A stretch of 64,000 nt of DNA from Hanleya hanleyi (lineage: Eukaryota > Mollusca > Polyplacophora > Lepidopleurida > Hanleyidae). Location of the stretch: the NCBI GenBank assembly GCA_036873755.1, contig JAVTVY010018673.1, positions 1 to 64,000 of the forward strand, given 5' to 3'. The notes beneath the pieces are model-generated. The model worked only from the letters and a program-made list of their open reading frames with translations. It searched no databases and was not told the DNA's origin. Position numbers and translations under genes: made by a program. Below are positions 38,201 to 48,347 of the stretch, in pieces. The stretch's first letter is position 1; each line of letters starts with the position of its first letter.

Positions 38201-38985
38201 GCCCCTCCCCCCCCCCCTCCACAAAAAGACCAGGTTGGGTTAAAAATCATATCTTTTGACAATATTTATGGTTGCAAAGGTTTCGAGGTACCAATATATC
38301 AATTTCTAGGCTTCACAAAGGCATATTTGGTCATTTTAATGAACACACTGACCCAACAAGAAGAAGAAATACGGGTATTTATATGTTTGACAGGCGTACT
38401 AGCCGCCATCTTGGATTTTTTGAAAACTAGGTCACTCAGGTCGGGCACCGCCATGCGGAATGTTTATGCATGTCATGTACATTGACTCTGCCAAGTTTGA
38501 TGCTTTAATCCAGCATGTCATGATTTCATTGAAAAATGGCGTTAAGCCACTAGACTAGAAAGGGTAGGGGGTAAAACAATCAACTCATTGGGTAATGTGC
38601 TAGCAACTGAAAAGCCACCGGACTAGACCCAATGTTGTCCGCAGACTCTATGGATATGAAGGGCTTCATCAAATTTGGTGGAAATCTGTAAGTGATTTGC
38701 ATGGTATAAAAACAGGACACAACTCTTTTGATGGTTTAGGATTCATTCAGTTTGAACTCTTTAAAAAATTGTTAACTTTCTGTTTCAGGACAATCCCCAG
38801 ATATGCTGGTCACATTAGAGAATCCTCATCTACGGGACCTGATTATCTCCCTTGACCAGAGTGATGATCCCAGCTCGACAATAGCCTCAGCCATGCAGAC
38901 TGCTGTATTCACAGAATTTGCTGACAATTGTCTGCAAATTGTAGGACAGCCAAATGTTGAAGTTAAACTGGATACCAAATTGTGA
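23152..38985 (+). CDS. ZNHIT3: ZNHIT3, zinc finger HIT domain-containing protein 3 (5 exons, 157 aa)
   Basis: Five exons (23152-23225, 28057-28088, 28829-28918, 33298-33378, 38789-38985) join in frame (474 nt) with GT-AG introns of about 4.8, 0.7, 4.4 and 5.4 kb. The N-terminus carries a HIT zinc finger: C6 and C9, YKCPSC, then YCSVPCYKKHK. The middle is acidic and Ser-rich. The end has VPLERLKLLG, ENPHLRDLI and FTEFADNCLQIVG, the conserved C-terminal block of ZNHIT3/TRIP3. Known vertebrate ZNHIT3 is about 155 aa, so length agrees. In vertebrates it partners NUFIP1 in box C/D snoRNP assembly. Intact and apparently functional host gene. Confidence 0.93.
24093..24376 (-). CDS. Putative second exon of the PHD-finger gene
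   Basis: On the minus strand TTGTTTCAG at the exon edge precedes GCTAAAGATGATGCC in phase 0 relative to the upstream donor. The frame stays open through KAGRGQIPFYRLLLLLF and a Lys/Arg-rich part to about 24094, where GTAAGT follows. Splicing and protein are unconfirmed; an alternative acceptor CCCCTTCAG at about 24249 would open an acidic frame. Family not recognised. Confidence 0.3.
24507..24785 (-). CDS. PHD-type zinc-finger exon inside the MULE-like element
   Basis: From the ATG at 24785 the frame reads MSDLCVSC, then ALQCDGCDRWQYRTCGTGI, then WRCCAC: the Cys4-His-Cys3-like pattern of a PHD finger with Cys or another residue in place of the usual His, followed by a Pro-rich tail. The exon ends at 24507 before GTATAT. 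Similar PHD-like fingers recur in molluscan repeat-borne genes (my recollection of the family). Chromatin reading is not assured, since the fold's key aromatic cage is not verified. Confidence 0.55.
26389..26621 (+). mobile_element. tRNA-derived SINE with target duplications
   Basis: The head has an A box TGGCCGAGCGGT and a B box GGTTCGAGCCC (tRNA-Leu/Ser-like). A central block with GGGTACTCAGGCTTTCTCCA resembles conserved SINE central domains of invertebrates. It is flanked by 13-bp direct repeats CCTTGGCTGTCAA (26376-26388 and 26622-26634), confirming retroposition. Confidence 0.85.
27312..27520 (+). mobile_element. 5'-truncated copy of the same SINE
   Basis: It shares GCCTCACACCGCT, GGTTCGAGCCCA, GCGGTGGTTCTCTC and CTTCCTCCACCAACCAAAC with the copy at 26389 but lacks the A-box end. 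Confidence 0.8.
28057..28088 (+). CDS. ZNHIT3: ZNHIT3 exon 2
   Basis: 32-nt exon between TTTTTCAG and GTAAGA; completes YCSVPCYKKHK of the HIT finger. Confidence 0.9.
28246..28445 (+). mobile_element. Second tRNA-derived SINE family copy (ZNHIT3 intron 2)
   Basis: A-box TGGTCTAGTGGTTAAAG, B-box-like GGATTGATCCTAGG, and a body with GCTTGGTGCTCAGCAT and GGACTGGTTGGCCTGGTGCA, as in widespread molluscan SINEs. No clear target duplication located. Confidence 0.7.
28829..28918 (+). CDS. ZNHIT3: ZNHIT3 exon 3
   Basis: 90-nt exon between TTTCTTTCAG and the donor GTCAGT. Its last ~28 nt (CCACCCTCTCCTAAAG plus TAGACAGAG) are homologous to the minisatellite unit that fills the next intron. Confidence 0.9.
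28919..33290 (+). repeat. Intronic ~40-bp minisatellite copying the exon 3/intron 3 splice junction
   Basis: About 100 units of the type CCCTACAG-TAGACAGAG-GTCAGTACACTATCTCCA. Each unit holds an acceptor-like pyrimidine-CAG, the 9-nt exon 3 end TAGACAGAG and the exon 3 donor GTCAGT. Unit length drifts from ~42 bp (left) to ~40 bp; blocks of higher-order repetition are seen at 30470-31200. The array occupies nearly all of intron 3. Confidence 0.9.
30236..30302 (+). mobile_element. SINE 3'-tail fragment inside the minisatellite
   Basis: CGGCACCGTCGTGATATGAC, then a segment with GAAAACGACGTTAAATCC and (CACT)n, the characteristic tail of gastropod/bivalve SINEs, interrupts the array. Confidence 0.65.
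33298..33378 (+). CDS. ZNHIT3: ZNHIT3 exon 4
   Basis: 81-nt exon between ATTTTTCAG and GTAAGG; encodes an acidic Ser/Asp/Glu stretch and VPLERLKLLG, the start of the conserved C-terminal block. Confidence 0.92.
33965..34525. repeat. Tandem repeat, ~120-130-bp unit, about 4.5 copies
   Basis: Units contain GGTGTAAGGGGTGACCCAAT, AGGAGGTAACATCCCTCTGT and ATGGTGTCCTGTGA. Lies in ZNHIT3 intron 4; the frames through it are artefacts. Confidence 0.9.
34540..34700 (+). repeat. Dispersed repeat, copy 1
   Basis: Contains CGGATTAAAGC, GTGCCCGACCTGGGTGACC and CCAAGATGGCC, shared with copies at 35060 and 38255-38560. Confidence 0.6.
35060..36003 (+). repeat. Dispersed repeat, copy 2, split by a solo LTR
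   Basis: 35060-35217 matches the left part of the inverted copy near 38400-38560, and 35833-36003 matches its right part (CTGTCAAACAT, AAATACCCGT, TTCATTAAAATGAC, AATATGCCTTTGTG). The intervening 615 bp is absent from the other copy. Confidence 0.75.
35218..35832 (+). mobile_element. Solo LTR (615 bp) of an LTR retrotransposon
   Basis: Begins TGT and ends ACA, flanked by CGTC on both sides (35214-35217, 35833-35836). It contains TATAAATAG at 35429, a (CAGT)n initiator-like run, and AATAAA near 35768. The empty site is represented by the uninterrupted inverted copy near 38400, which confirms insertion. Superfamily not assigned. Confidence 0.7.
36032..36271 (+). pseudogene. Degenerate repeat-borne coding fragment
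   Basis: The frame reads NYERGCESAAQLLLNQAKWH, then KLERLKDRQKNKR. The A-x-W-H-K...F-S/P-S-K-K-L-E-R layout resembles a recurrent invertebrate repeat-encoded protein with Cys/His motifs, here with the cysteine lost. Weakly supported. Confidence 0.3.
36290..38214. other. Intron 4 sequence, no recognised gene
   Basis: Two modest open frames (36443-36643 and 36895-37305) show no recognisable domain. The rest is AT-rich and non-coding, with a C-run near 38205. Confidence 0.35.
38215..38560 (-). repeat. Dispersed repeat, copy 3 (uninterrupted, inverted)
   Basis: Complement of copy 2 without the LTR, with CCGCCATCTTGGATTTTTTG, GGTCACTCAGGTCGGGCA and CATTTTAATGAACACACTGA. Confidence 0.75.
38789..38985 (+). 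CDS. ZNHIT3: ZNHIT3 exon 5 (terminal coding exon)
   Basis: Acceptor TCTGTTTCAG; encodes ENPHLRDLIISLDQ and FTEFADNCLQIVG; stop TGA at 38983-38985. Confidence 0.92.
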
Positions 38986-40072
38986 TCATTTAGCTGAGTT
39001 TCTGGGAAGATTTTTTGACCATGCACAGATACATGTAGTATTATGTCATCATTGTGGCGCCATCAACATGAGTTTGGTTTATTGAAGACTTCCAGTAAGA
39101 TGGGCAGCATCTTATTCTCGTAAACATGCCTTTCTTTGGTGACTATATTGTACATTCCAGAACACAGCGGTTTATTATGTATATGGTCTCCGAACAGCGA
39201 TTAGTGACTGTGGTCGAGAACAACTTTTAACAGGGACAGATACATGCCATTAAACATGTTAAAGTTTTTCATTTGCATCACTCGCAAGGAAATAATGTAT
39301 GGCAAATAACTGACCCCGATTCATTGAAATGTACAAGCTATAAAATTATATGCTCAGGTTCATGCATAGTATTAGCCAGCCACACGTCTTCCCGTCTTTG
39401 AGACGGGCAGTCAGTCAGTGAGACGCTGAGACGGGCGGTGACAAACTGAGATGGGCACTCATAATTATTGTATTAAAACCCCTATGCACGAGACGGGAAG
39501 GATGTCCGACATCACAAGACGAGACGGTGTGCTTTCCAAAGACAAAATAATAAAAAAAAACGTGGAAAAACAAACCCAAACATGGCTGTTGTATTTGTTA
39601 TGGATTGTTGGACGTCGACCACGTGGAAATCCCCTCGACTGGAAGAAATCCAAGGCATGAATTGAAAACGAGGGCAGCCCGTTCCTAAAGGTTTTCTCAA
39701 ATCATCTGACACGCCCGTGGATTTTCCAACCCACTGTACACTCTACACTATGCAGTGTACGGCATACGTAAGCAACTGAGAATGTGGTCTCTCAGCTCTC
39801 TGCACAAGGGTACTACGATATCATTCCTGAACAAATTAATCTATCTGCGCGGAAATTGGTTTCACTCTGTGAGAGAATTGCAAAGCGGCAAGATGTCAAA
39901 ACGAACGAGGACTTTTATTGATAGATTTCTTCAGAAAGAAAAAACGTGGAGTCATATACGTCGAATTCTGACAGCGAGGAATCGAGGAATGACGATGAAC
40001 CAACTGTCGGCCGACTGGCAAGTGTTATGTGACTCGCGAAAGAGAAACCGGCGAGATCCGTCACCGTCACCA
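38986..40072 (+). other. ZNHIT3 3' flank; no further gene recognised
   Basis: Likely 3' UTR then intergenic DNA. GAGACGGGC short repeats at 39400-39460. A frame at 39755-40174 runs into the DIRS left end and has no recognised domain. Confidence 0.4.
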
Positions 40073-40252
40073 ATTTCTTGCGCTGTAAAACTTACCTTCA
40101 CATACCTTATTGCTATCGTGTTCCTACGCGATTGCCCCATTGTAAAACCTTACCACAGAACCAAAAGAAAATAGTCCCTGTAATGCCCAATGCCCATGCG
40201 CGAGTACCCAGAGTCCTCTCTGTCTGACCACGTCACTTCCTTCTTTCCTCTA
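40073..40252 (+). repeat. DIRS left inverted terminal repeat
   Basis: 40088-40252 matches the complement of 46706-46870 with very few differences. Confidence 0.9.
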
Positions 40253-40471
40253 CAATCGTAGCGGTCAGACGTAGTTCCATTGTGCTCCCGTAAAAGTTTC
40301 AAGATCTACATCTGTAATACCACGATATTCCTTACTCGTAACCTTGGATTACCTACGGAGATTTCCTGGGATATTACCTTGAGAGAGAAGAGGAATATTA
40401 CCAAATTCCTGGATTCGAGACCTACCTGGACTTCAAATATCGTCAGGGAGTATTGTCGAATCATAATAAAG

Positions 40472-41818
40472 ATGGCGTCCGTGTTTTGTGTTGTATGTGG
40501 ACGATCCAAACCCACGACGGATCCGCACTCAGCTTGTCCGCCGTGTAGAGGGGTCTGGTACGATCAATTTGCCAAATGTGCAGAATGCGAGCTGTGGTCC
40601 GACAATGTATTCCAACAATATCTTGTCGGTTCATATGCCAGTGAAGTTTTGCCCCCGCCCGGCTTCGATTGTGCCGAGAGCTTGGTCGACTCTCCGTCTC
40701 GCTCTTCTGTGAACGAACCGGACGAGTCTGCCTCTCTCGATATGTCCGTTACGCATGATATGAGTGTAACTCCATCTAGTAAATTGCCAAATGTAGTCAG
40801 TATTTCTCCTCCTCCATGTACAAATTCTGTTTCAGGGGCCAAGGTGGGGAACAAAGATGGCGGCCGTCCCGTAGGTAAGTTACTGCACGGGACGCCCTTG
40901 ACCTTGACGGCCAACTTTGATCCCACATCTGTGACGTCACTTCCGACTGAGGGTCCCCTGTTTCGGATTGTCAACCCGGAGACTGTGACTTCCGTGGTCA
41001 AGGACTCGTCACTTCCGGAGAATCTGTCTTCATCTCGGCGCAGCTCATCTACGTCTATATTACCTACGAAGATGCCAGCTGTTCCAGCGACTGTAATATC
41101 ACCTCGCCCAGTGCAGTCTACGGTGATTATTACACCCGTTTCCGGTTTTGCTGCATCTGGCCATTCCCTACTGAATGTTCCCAGACTGTCCAGGGCGCCT
41201 TTACAACAGCCGTTGTCGGCTCCTCCTCAGCTTACTCAACCGGACCAGCGTCAACATATGCCTGTGTCCAGTTATGACTTCCGGCCAACGGTAGCTCCGA
41301 GTATTTCGGATGCTTATATGCAACCTTTGACTTCATACCTTCCGGTATCGTCTTACCTTCCGGTATCATCGTATCAGATCGGAACTTCCGCTGCTGTTTC
41401 TGCGCATGCTCCGACGTCGGCTACTTCATCCTACTATAGGACTGCCTCTGCGTATGATGTTCCTGCTTATGCATCTGATTATGGGGTTCCGGGTCATTCA
41501 TCGATGTATGGTACTAGAGTTACGTCATCCATGAACAGACTTCCGGTTACGTCATCGGTGTATAGCAGTCCGGCTCCCTATGCTGCACCGCCGTACTCTC
41601 CGCTTCCTGTACGCAGTGTAGTGTTTAGGCCTACTTCATACCCTTCTGTGGCTTCTGTAGCCCGACATTTTGATGTACCACGTCGAGTGTTTCCTACTGC
41701 ACGTATTCCTACACGACCGACTTCCGGTACATCGGGTGCTTACTTCCGTTCTCCTTCTCCTAGGCCTGTCAGATATGCTACATGCCATATCATGCACCTA
41801 TACCGAGACGGCAAGTGA
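40472..41818 (+). pseudogene. DIRS gag-like ORF, first part
   Basis: From MASVFCVVCGR the protein has paired Cys motifs (CVVC, CPPC, CAEC), zinc-ribbon-like, then a long Ser/Pro/Val/Tyr-rich region. It ends at 41818, but the same style of sequence resumes in the +2 frame from 41782, so gag is probably split by an indel near 41780. It would encode the nucleocapsid-like protein. Confidence 0.7.
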
Positions 41819-43278
41819 GGGTTGCTCACCCACATCTGCCTAGATACCCAGCTAGGCCGGCGATGTCCCAGTATGCGGCTGCTTCCGGTTCTGCCTTACT
41901 TCCTCCTTCTGATAGGCAGTGCCCTCCAGCAACATCTATTCCTGCCAACCTCTTTGATAGGTTTAATAGATTGTCTGCTGACTTCGCAGCCCTACAGCGT
42001 GACATGTTGATGCCTCCTCCACCATCTCCTACACCACTTCCGGTGCCCGAGTGGGCTGGCTATCAACCTCGCCCCGTATCATCAAGGAGGCCGACTTCCG
42101 GTTCCCATCCTCAGCTACCACTTGATCTCTCGCAGGGTAGTAGACCTACACCTCCTTCGTTTGTGCCCAGGTTTACCCCTGTGAATCCCGGGACAGTGAA
42201 TAACGCTGAGACGGAAGCGGAAGAACGGACTTCTTTGTTTGATGCTGATCCGGATCTCGCCGCGTCCAGTTATTCTGATACACTGGCTCGCCTTTACGAG
42301 TTGTTTCCGGATATGACTCCTCCGCCAATTGTAGAATCCAGAAGGGTCACTGCGATGTCAGATCTCCGACAAGAGCCGTCTCATCGCACGTCACTTCCGC
42401 CTTCTAGAGCCGTTTTTGAATGTGCTGAACGCATGCGGGACGCCTTCTCACTTCCTAAGACCCAAGATGAGAGGCAACGACAGCAGGATTCTAGATCTCT
42501 TTTTAAGAAATCTACTGGTGTCTTCCCGCTGGAGCGACCCGTGTTCCGGTCGTATTCAGTACACGGTTCACCTTGGCATGATCGAGCAGCAGTCCAGGAA
42601 CCAGAACTCGATCAGTTTCTTGGAGTTACTCCGCCGAAGAAAGATATTCCTCTTTCTATTCGTCAGATTTGTCTACTGGAAGACACTTCTAGACAGGAGG
42701 TAGCGATTACTTCCCATCTCGATTGGTTTCTTTACGCCATTCGCATGATCCTTAATCGCATACCTCAAACGTCAGCTTCCGGTTATGTATCTGTTCCGGT
42801 GGATGACGTCAACCTGATGAAGGACTTCCTGACGGCAGCTGCGCGTGCGGACGCGGACTTGATGGCATCCTCAGTCTTCATGTCCGCTATGTTCGTACAC
42901 TTAAGGCGTCTCGCACTGTTTTCGGCCCTGCCTACGTATACTCCGTCCAGTGTGAGGTCGACCTTAAGGGAGCAGTCCCCCGCCTCAGGACTTCTGTTTG
43001 CCGGTGTACTACCTGAGCTGCAGAATGAAATGTCCGCTGCCAGGACCACACATTCTTACTTTGGACCGCAACAGAGGAAGCGATCGGCCCCTGAGGCCTC
43101 GACGTCGTCTTCCTCGGCCCCGAAGAAAGCTTCAGCTTCAAGTTCTTCTTCCGGGGCTGGTGCCAAGAAGGATGCACCCTCCTCTTCGAAATCCGGCGGA
43201 GGCTCGAAGGGAGGGGGGAGCGGCCACTCTAAGCGTGGTAGCGGAAAAGGGAAGTCCGCTAAAGCTTCCAAGAAATGA
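41782..43278 (+). pseudogene. DIRS gag-like ORF, second part
   Basis: 498 codons, overlapping the first gag part by 37 bp in another frame. Pro/Ser-rich N-terminus; a helical domain at residues about 285-415 (ISIRQICLLED-type region, IRMILNRIPQ); C-terminus of Ser/Lys/Gly low-complexity sequence. Either a continuation of gag after a frameshift or a separate ORF. Confidence 0.6.
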
Positions 43279-43289
43279 GGACACGGGCC

Positions 43290-43736
43290 ATGCAGATGTG
43301 TTTTCTGCATGGCGAGACCGCACGTTGCCGCTGTTCCCAATTCCACCAGATCCGGCGCTTCCGGTAGGCGGGAGACTTGTAAGGTTTTGGCGGAATTGGG
43401 AAGCAATCCAGGCGGATTCGTGGGTGTTGAACACCCTACGTCATGGGTATCGGCTGGAGTTCGCCACAACTCCCCTGTTGACTTCGTCGCCCAAGACGTC
43501 TCGAATTCCTGTGCGTCGGGAGCACCTCATAGAGATTCAGAGGTCCGTGGACAAGTTGGTAGAGAAGGGTGCAGCTATAGAACTTCCGCCAAACGATCTG
43601 TCCCCGGGCTTTTATTCTCCGGTGTTCCTGGTCCCCAAGAAGAATACCACCGAAATGCGTATGGTCATAAACCTGCGTCGGTTGAACAAGGACTTCTTTC
43701 CGGTCTATTCGTTCGGCTCTGTTACAATGGGATTGG
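43290..43736 (+). pseudogene. DIRS pol, N-terminal part before frameshift
   Basis: Frame 2 reads VRFWRNWEAIQADSWVL, LRHGYRLEF, LVEKGAAIELPP, FYSPVFLVPKKN and MVINLRRLNKD, the opening of DIRS reverse transcriptases. The RT then continues in frame 3, so one indel lies at about 43690-43735. Confidence 0.8.
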
Positions 43737-46262
43737 ATGACGTCTCTCGACCTCCAAGATGCTTATCTGCATGTTCCGATCTACAGGGCTCATCACAAGT
43801 ATCTGCGCTTCCTGGTTGGCAACCGGAAGTTCCAGTTACGCGTGCTCCCTTTCGGACTATCCACATCCCCTTGGGTCTTCACCAGAATTTTCAACCCGGT
43901 GGCGTCATTCCTGCACACGAGAGGTCTCAAGTACCACTTCTACCTCGACGATTCCCTACTACGGAATCAGTGCAGGGAAGAACTCCGCAAGGACACCAAT
44001 TTCGTTTGGGAGGTCCTTGTTGCTCTGGGCTATCTTCCTCACGAGGGCAAATCGGAGTTGACACCATCCCAGTGTCGAGTTTTTCTCGGAGTTTCCTACG
44101 ACACCCTTTCAGCGTTAGCGAAACCTCCGGAAGACCGCTGGAAGAAAATTCTGATGTCGGTGCCGACGTTCCTGTCAGCATCGCACAGACGTGCTCTCCA
44201 GTTCGCTGCAATTATCGGCCTGTTAACATCAACTCAGGATGTAACACCTCGAGGTCGGTTGCAGCTTCGGCCGTTGATGATGCACCTCAACAACCATTGG
44301 CCGAAACGGCACCTGAATCCTACTGTCCCTGTGACAGAGGATGTCAAACGTCTCCTACGCTGGTGGCTGCAGCCGGAGAACGTGATGATAGGTGTCACCT
44401 TCCTACCCTTTCAGCCGTCCCGTCAACTGTTCACGGACGCATCGATGGAAGGATGGGGAGCACATTTGGGTTCGAAGTCAATATCCGGCTTGTGGAACGA
44501 CAGCCAGAGGAAGCTACAGGCCGTAACCCTGGCCATACAGAGATTGCTTCCAGATCTCAGGAACCAACGCTTGTTAGTAGCAACGGACAACACGACAGTC
44601 CTCGCCTACATAAACAAGCAGGGAGGGACTCACTCTCCCCAACTGCTGGATCAAGCACAGAAATTCTTCAACCTATGTTGGGACAACGGAATTTCTGTGC
44701 GAGCTCGCCACATTCCCGGTCATCTGAACGTCTTAGCCGACGCACTGTCCAGACCGAATCAGATAATAGCGCCTGAATGGCAGCTCCACGAAGACATCCT
44801 AGCCCAGATGTCTCGGATATGGGAGACGCCGAACGTAGATCTGTTCGCCACCCGTTGGAACCATCTACTGCCGGCCTATGTGTCTCCCATTCCGGATCCA
44901 GCAGCCCTGGCAGTCGACGCCCTGTCTTTGGACTGGTCCGACATGATTGCGTACGCTTACCCGCCGCCAGCAATCTTGTCACAAGTCCTACGGAAGATCC
45001 AAGCACAGCCGTGCGTGGTCTACCTTGTGGCTCCGTGGTGGCCCACTCGCCCTTGGTTTCCAGACCTGATGGATCTTCTCATAGACGTGCCTCGTCGGCT
45101 GCCGCTTTGGTGGAACCTGCTTCGTCAGCCGAGATCCAGCCTGTACCACTCGAATCCCGGTCTATTTCAACTGACCGCGTTCAAGTGCTCCAGCATCAGC
45201 TCGTTGAGGCTGGATTTTCTGTCGAAGCGTCCGAAAGGATGGTCCGGTCCACCAGAGCATCAACGACTGCGGTGTACCAGAACAAGTGGAAGTCCTTCGC
45301 TACCTGCATGGTGTTTTGGACGTGGAATTGTTCCAACCTCTGCCTCTGTTCAGCAGGTAGCAGACTTCCTTTTGCATCTGTTTCATGACAGGCAGCTTGT
45401 TCCGGCCACGGTCGACGGCTATCGGTCCGCTATCTCCAGGGTGCTTCAATTAACCACAGGTGTCAACCCATCACTCGACGTCAACCTTTCTGCCCTTCTT
45501 CGTTCCTTTCGGGTGGAGAGGCCTACTCCGACGCCGCAGCTTCCTAAATGGGATTTGGCTCTGGTTCTGAGACGGCTCTCTGAGCCGCCCTTCGAACCAA
45601 TCGGCACCTGTGAGTTGAAGTTTCTATCCTACAGGACCGTCTTTCTGATCGCCTTTGCATCTGCCGCCCGCGTATCAGAAATCCATGCCTTGGACTTCAG
45701 GTCTTTGAGATACAACCCTAAGTGGACCTGGGTGGCGTTATCTACTCTCCCGGACTTTGTTGCTAAGAATCAATCACTCTACTACAATCTTCCGAGAGAG
45801 TTCGTCATCCCGGCTCTGTCCAACATCCTGTCTGCAGCTGTTGACGACGACAGAGTCATGTGCCCCGTCGGAGCTCTCTCCTGCTACCTGGCACGTGTGG
45901 AGCATATGAGAGCTGGGCGGGTGCGTCTTTTCATCCCGTTTGGGCCCTCTTCCAAGCAGGAGATATCTAAAAACACTATATCTTCCTGGCTTGCCAAGAC
46001 TATTCGTTTTGCGTACACGGACGTACCACCTGAGGTTATCTCCTTGTCCAAGGTCTCCGCCCATGAGGTCAGGGCCATGGCGGCATCCTGGCCTCTATGG
46101 ACCAATAGATCCGTGTCCAACATTATGAGGGCCTGCTACTGGAGGAGTAACGTTACCTTCGTGTCTCACTACCTCCGGGATCTGACGCTCCAACGACGGG
46201 ACATCTACTCACTGGGAGCACTGGTGGCTGCCCAGTCAGTTGCGGACCCGTCAACGCACTAG
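43737..46262 (+). pseudogene. DIRS pol: reverse transcriptase, RNase H, tyrosine recombinase
   Basis: RT continues with SLDLQDAYLHVPI, LPFGLSTSPW and the catalytic FYLDD. RNase H follows with FTDASMEGWGAHLG, VATDNTTVLAYINK and HIPGHLNVLADALSR. The recombinase C-terminus has AARVSEIHALD (first Arg), SAHEVRAMAAS (His-x2-Arg) and SHYLRD (Tyr). Between about 45185 and 45305 the homologous sequence lies in frame 2 (including VEAGFSVEASERM), so a pair of compensating indels disrupts the linker. Together with the upstream shift, this copy is probably inactive. Confidence 0.88.
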
Positions 46263-46553
46263 ACCTCCTAGTGATTTTATCAGTTTTTAAAAATCTGGTA
46301 AGTGTCTGCTCTCCCCAAATTTTCAAAAAAAGAGGGGGGGGGGTCGCGAGGTTTTGGTCTTGTGCTTGTCAGCCATTCACTAGGCCCGCTTATTGTATAT
46401 ATTTAGGGCTGGGTGATTATATCGATGGCCATACCGTCATGTTATATGTCTTTATGGCACTCGATTATCTCGCTGACTCCTGTTTTTGCCTTCGCCTATG
46501 CTTGAGAACTTTTCTGTTTGACCACTATTTCCCTCCTCCTGCTATGATATTCT

Positions 46554-46651
46554 AGCAATAAGGTATGTGAAGGTAAGTTTTACAGCGCAAGAAATATGAA
46601 AAATTTGAAAATCAATTTTCCTATTTCTAAGCTTAAACTTACCTTCACATA
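46554..46651 (-). repeat. DIRS internal complementary region (ICR)
   Basis: Its two halves meet at 46595/46596: the complement of the left terminus then the complement of the right terminus. In DIRS replication models it bridges the ends of the cDNA into a circle. Confidence 0.88.
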
Positions 46652-46705
46652 CTGTGATGGCCCTCCCAGCCTCCCCGCTGATGGGTTATTCACACGTTCG
46701 ATTGA

Positions 46706-46908
46706 ATAGGAAAGAAGGAAGTGACGTGGTCAGACAGAGAGGACTCTGGGTACTCGCGCATGGGCATTGGGCATTACAGGGACTATTTTCTTTTGGTTCT
46801 GTGGTAAGGTTTTACAATGGGGCAATCGCGTAGGAACACGATAGCAATAAGGTATGTGAAGATAAGTTTAAGCTTAGAAATAGGAAAATTGATTTTCAAA
46901 TTTTTCAT
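46706..46908 (-). repeat. DIRS right inverted terminal repeat
   Basis: Complement of the left repeat plus a right-specific tail (TTAAGCTTAGAAATAGGAAA) that is repeated inverted in the ICR. Confidence 0.9.
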
Positions 46909-47718
46909 GTTGTGTTGCCAATAACGCAAAACTGAGATGTTATCGCAAGCATGGACTAACACGTTTCCCTGGTTCTCATTGATGCCGATAAATACAACGC
47001 AAATGCGCAGTGTGTCATCAAGTAGGTCGGCTAGGGGCTTGGATTGACGAGACAAGAAATTTCAGGTTATTGTTTTGACCAAAACGCAACAACAACGATG
47101 TTTCTTTTTCAAGCGCCTATTTGGTTTTAGGTTTTACAAAACTTCATTAGAGGCTATAATGAATCTGCATTAAATAAAATATAAAAGAAAAAAAAAACAG
47201 TAATACAGAATCTACATATATGAATACAAATTAACAGACAAAACTAAAAATATAATGAAAAATCAACAAATGTTAAATATAATTTAAATAAAAAAATATA
47301 TATATTATCACTCTCCTTGATTCTGGTTTGATAACTGATACGAGAGTTATCAATCTCTCCAATATCATTTTTCATTACATTGGCAATTTTGAGGAGAGTG
47401 ATCAAAAGCTCTCCTTGAAAATTTAGAAGTCAATCACTCCATTTTGTCCATTTTTATACTGCATAAAATGACCTGAAAGTATGTAGAAAGAGGCTTAGAA
47501 ATGTGCTCTCTGTATGGCCAGAAATGCTCTAGAATGGCTCTCAGAGCATCTAAACCCCTGGGGCTTCCGGGGCCTAGGCGGCACCTGGACCCCGGCATAA
47601 TTGTTCTGTGATAGTACATGGGTGAGACGCCCTGTTTCCTGATTCTGGCTAACACCCTGGGTTCATGTTAGGCATTCAAATCCATTGCTTTCCAATCGTC
47701 CCTATGGTGAACATGGAA
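46909..47718. other. No recognised gene; fragment of the 20.1-kb transposon family
   Basis: AT-rich. 47535-47600 holds the complement of the GGCCCCGGAAGCTCCGGGG block seen in the element at 20149-21202. Confidence 0.4.
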
Positions 47719-48113
47719 AAGTAATTGGATAGAAGATAATACCAGAGATTATGTGCATGGATGACTGGTTGAATAGAAGATAATACCAGAGATTATGTGC
47801 ATCCATGGATCACTGATTGGACAGAAGACAATACCAGAGATTATGTGCATGGTTCACTGGTTGGATAGAAGATAATACCAGAGATTGTGTGCATGGGTCA
47901 ATGGTTGGACAGAAGACAATACCAGAGATGTGTATGGAACACTGATTGGACAGAAGATAATACCAGAGATTATGTGCATGGGTCAATGATTGGACAGAAG
48001 ACAATACCAGAGATGATGTGTATGGGTCAATGATTGGACAGAAGACAATACCAGAGATGATGTGTATGGGTCAATGATTGGACAGAAGACAATACCAGAG
48101 ATGATGTGCATGG

Positions 48114-48347
48114 GTCTTTGAGATACAACCCTAAGTGGACCGGGGTGGCGTTATCTACTCTCCCGGACTTTGTTGCTAAGAATCAATCACTCTACGACAA
48201 TCTTCCGAGAGAGTTCGTCATCCCGGCTCTGTCCAACATCCTGTCTGCAGCTGTTGACGACGACAGAGTCATGTGCCCCGTCAGAGCTCTCTCCTGCTAC
48301 CTGGCACGTGTGGAGCATATGAGAGCTGGGCGGGTGCGTCTTTTCAT
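48114..48347 (+). pseudogene. Captured fragment of the DIRS recombinase inside the satellite
   Basis: 234 bp collinear with 45701-45934 with only three substitutions that I can find; satellite sequence abuts directly on both sides. Confidence 0.93.

Larger units (their letters stand above)
40073..46908 (+). mobile_element. DIRS-type tyrosine-recombinase retrotransposon, 6,836 bp, coding frames broken
   Basis: The internal complementary region at 46554-46651 is the complement of the left end fused to the complement of the right end. It places the termini at ATTTCTTGCG (40073) and TTTTTCAT (46908). Inverted terminal repeats, gag, RT-RNase H and tyrosine recombinase follow in the order expected for DIRS elements. 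No target duplication is seen, as expected for recombinase-mediated insertion. Confidence 0.9.

Noticed and set aside
39755..40174. 139-codon plus-strand frame left of the DIRS element
   Set aside because: It crosses the DIRS left boundary and has no recognisable domain.
46912..47055. Minus-strand frame with LADLLDDTLRICVVFIGIN, faintly like a TDG/Mug uracil-DNA glycosylase start
   Set aside because: Only one short strand matches, the catalytic region is absent and the frame runs into the DIRS right end.
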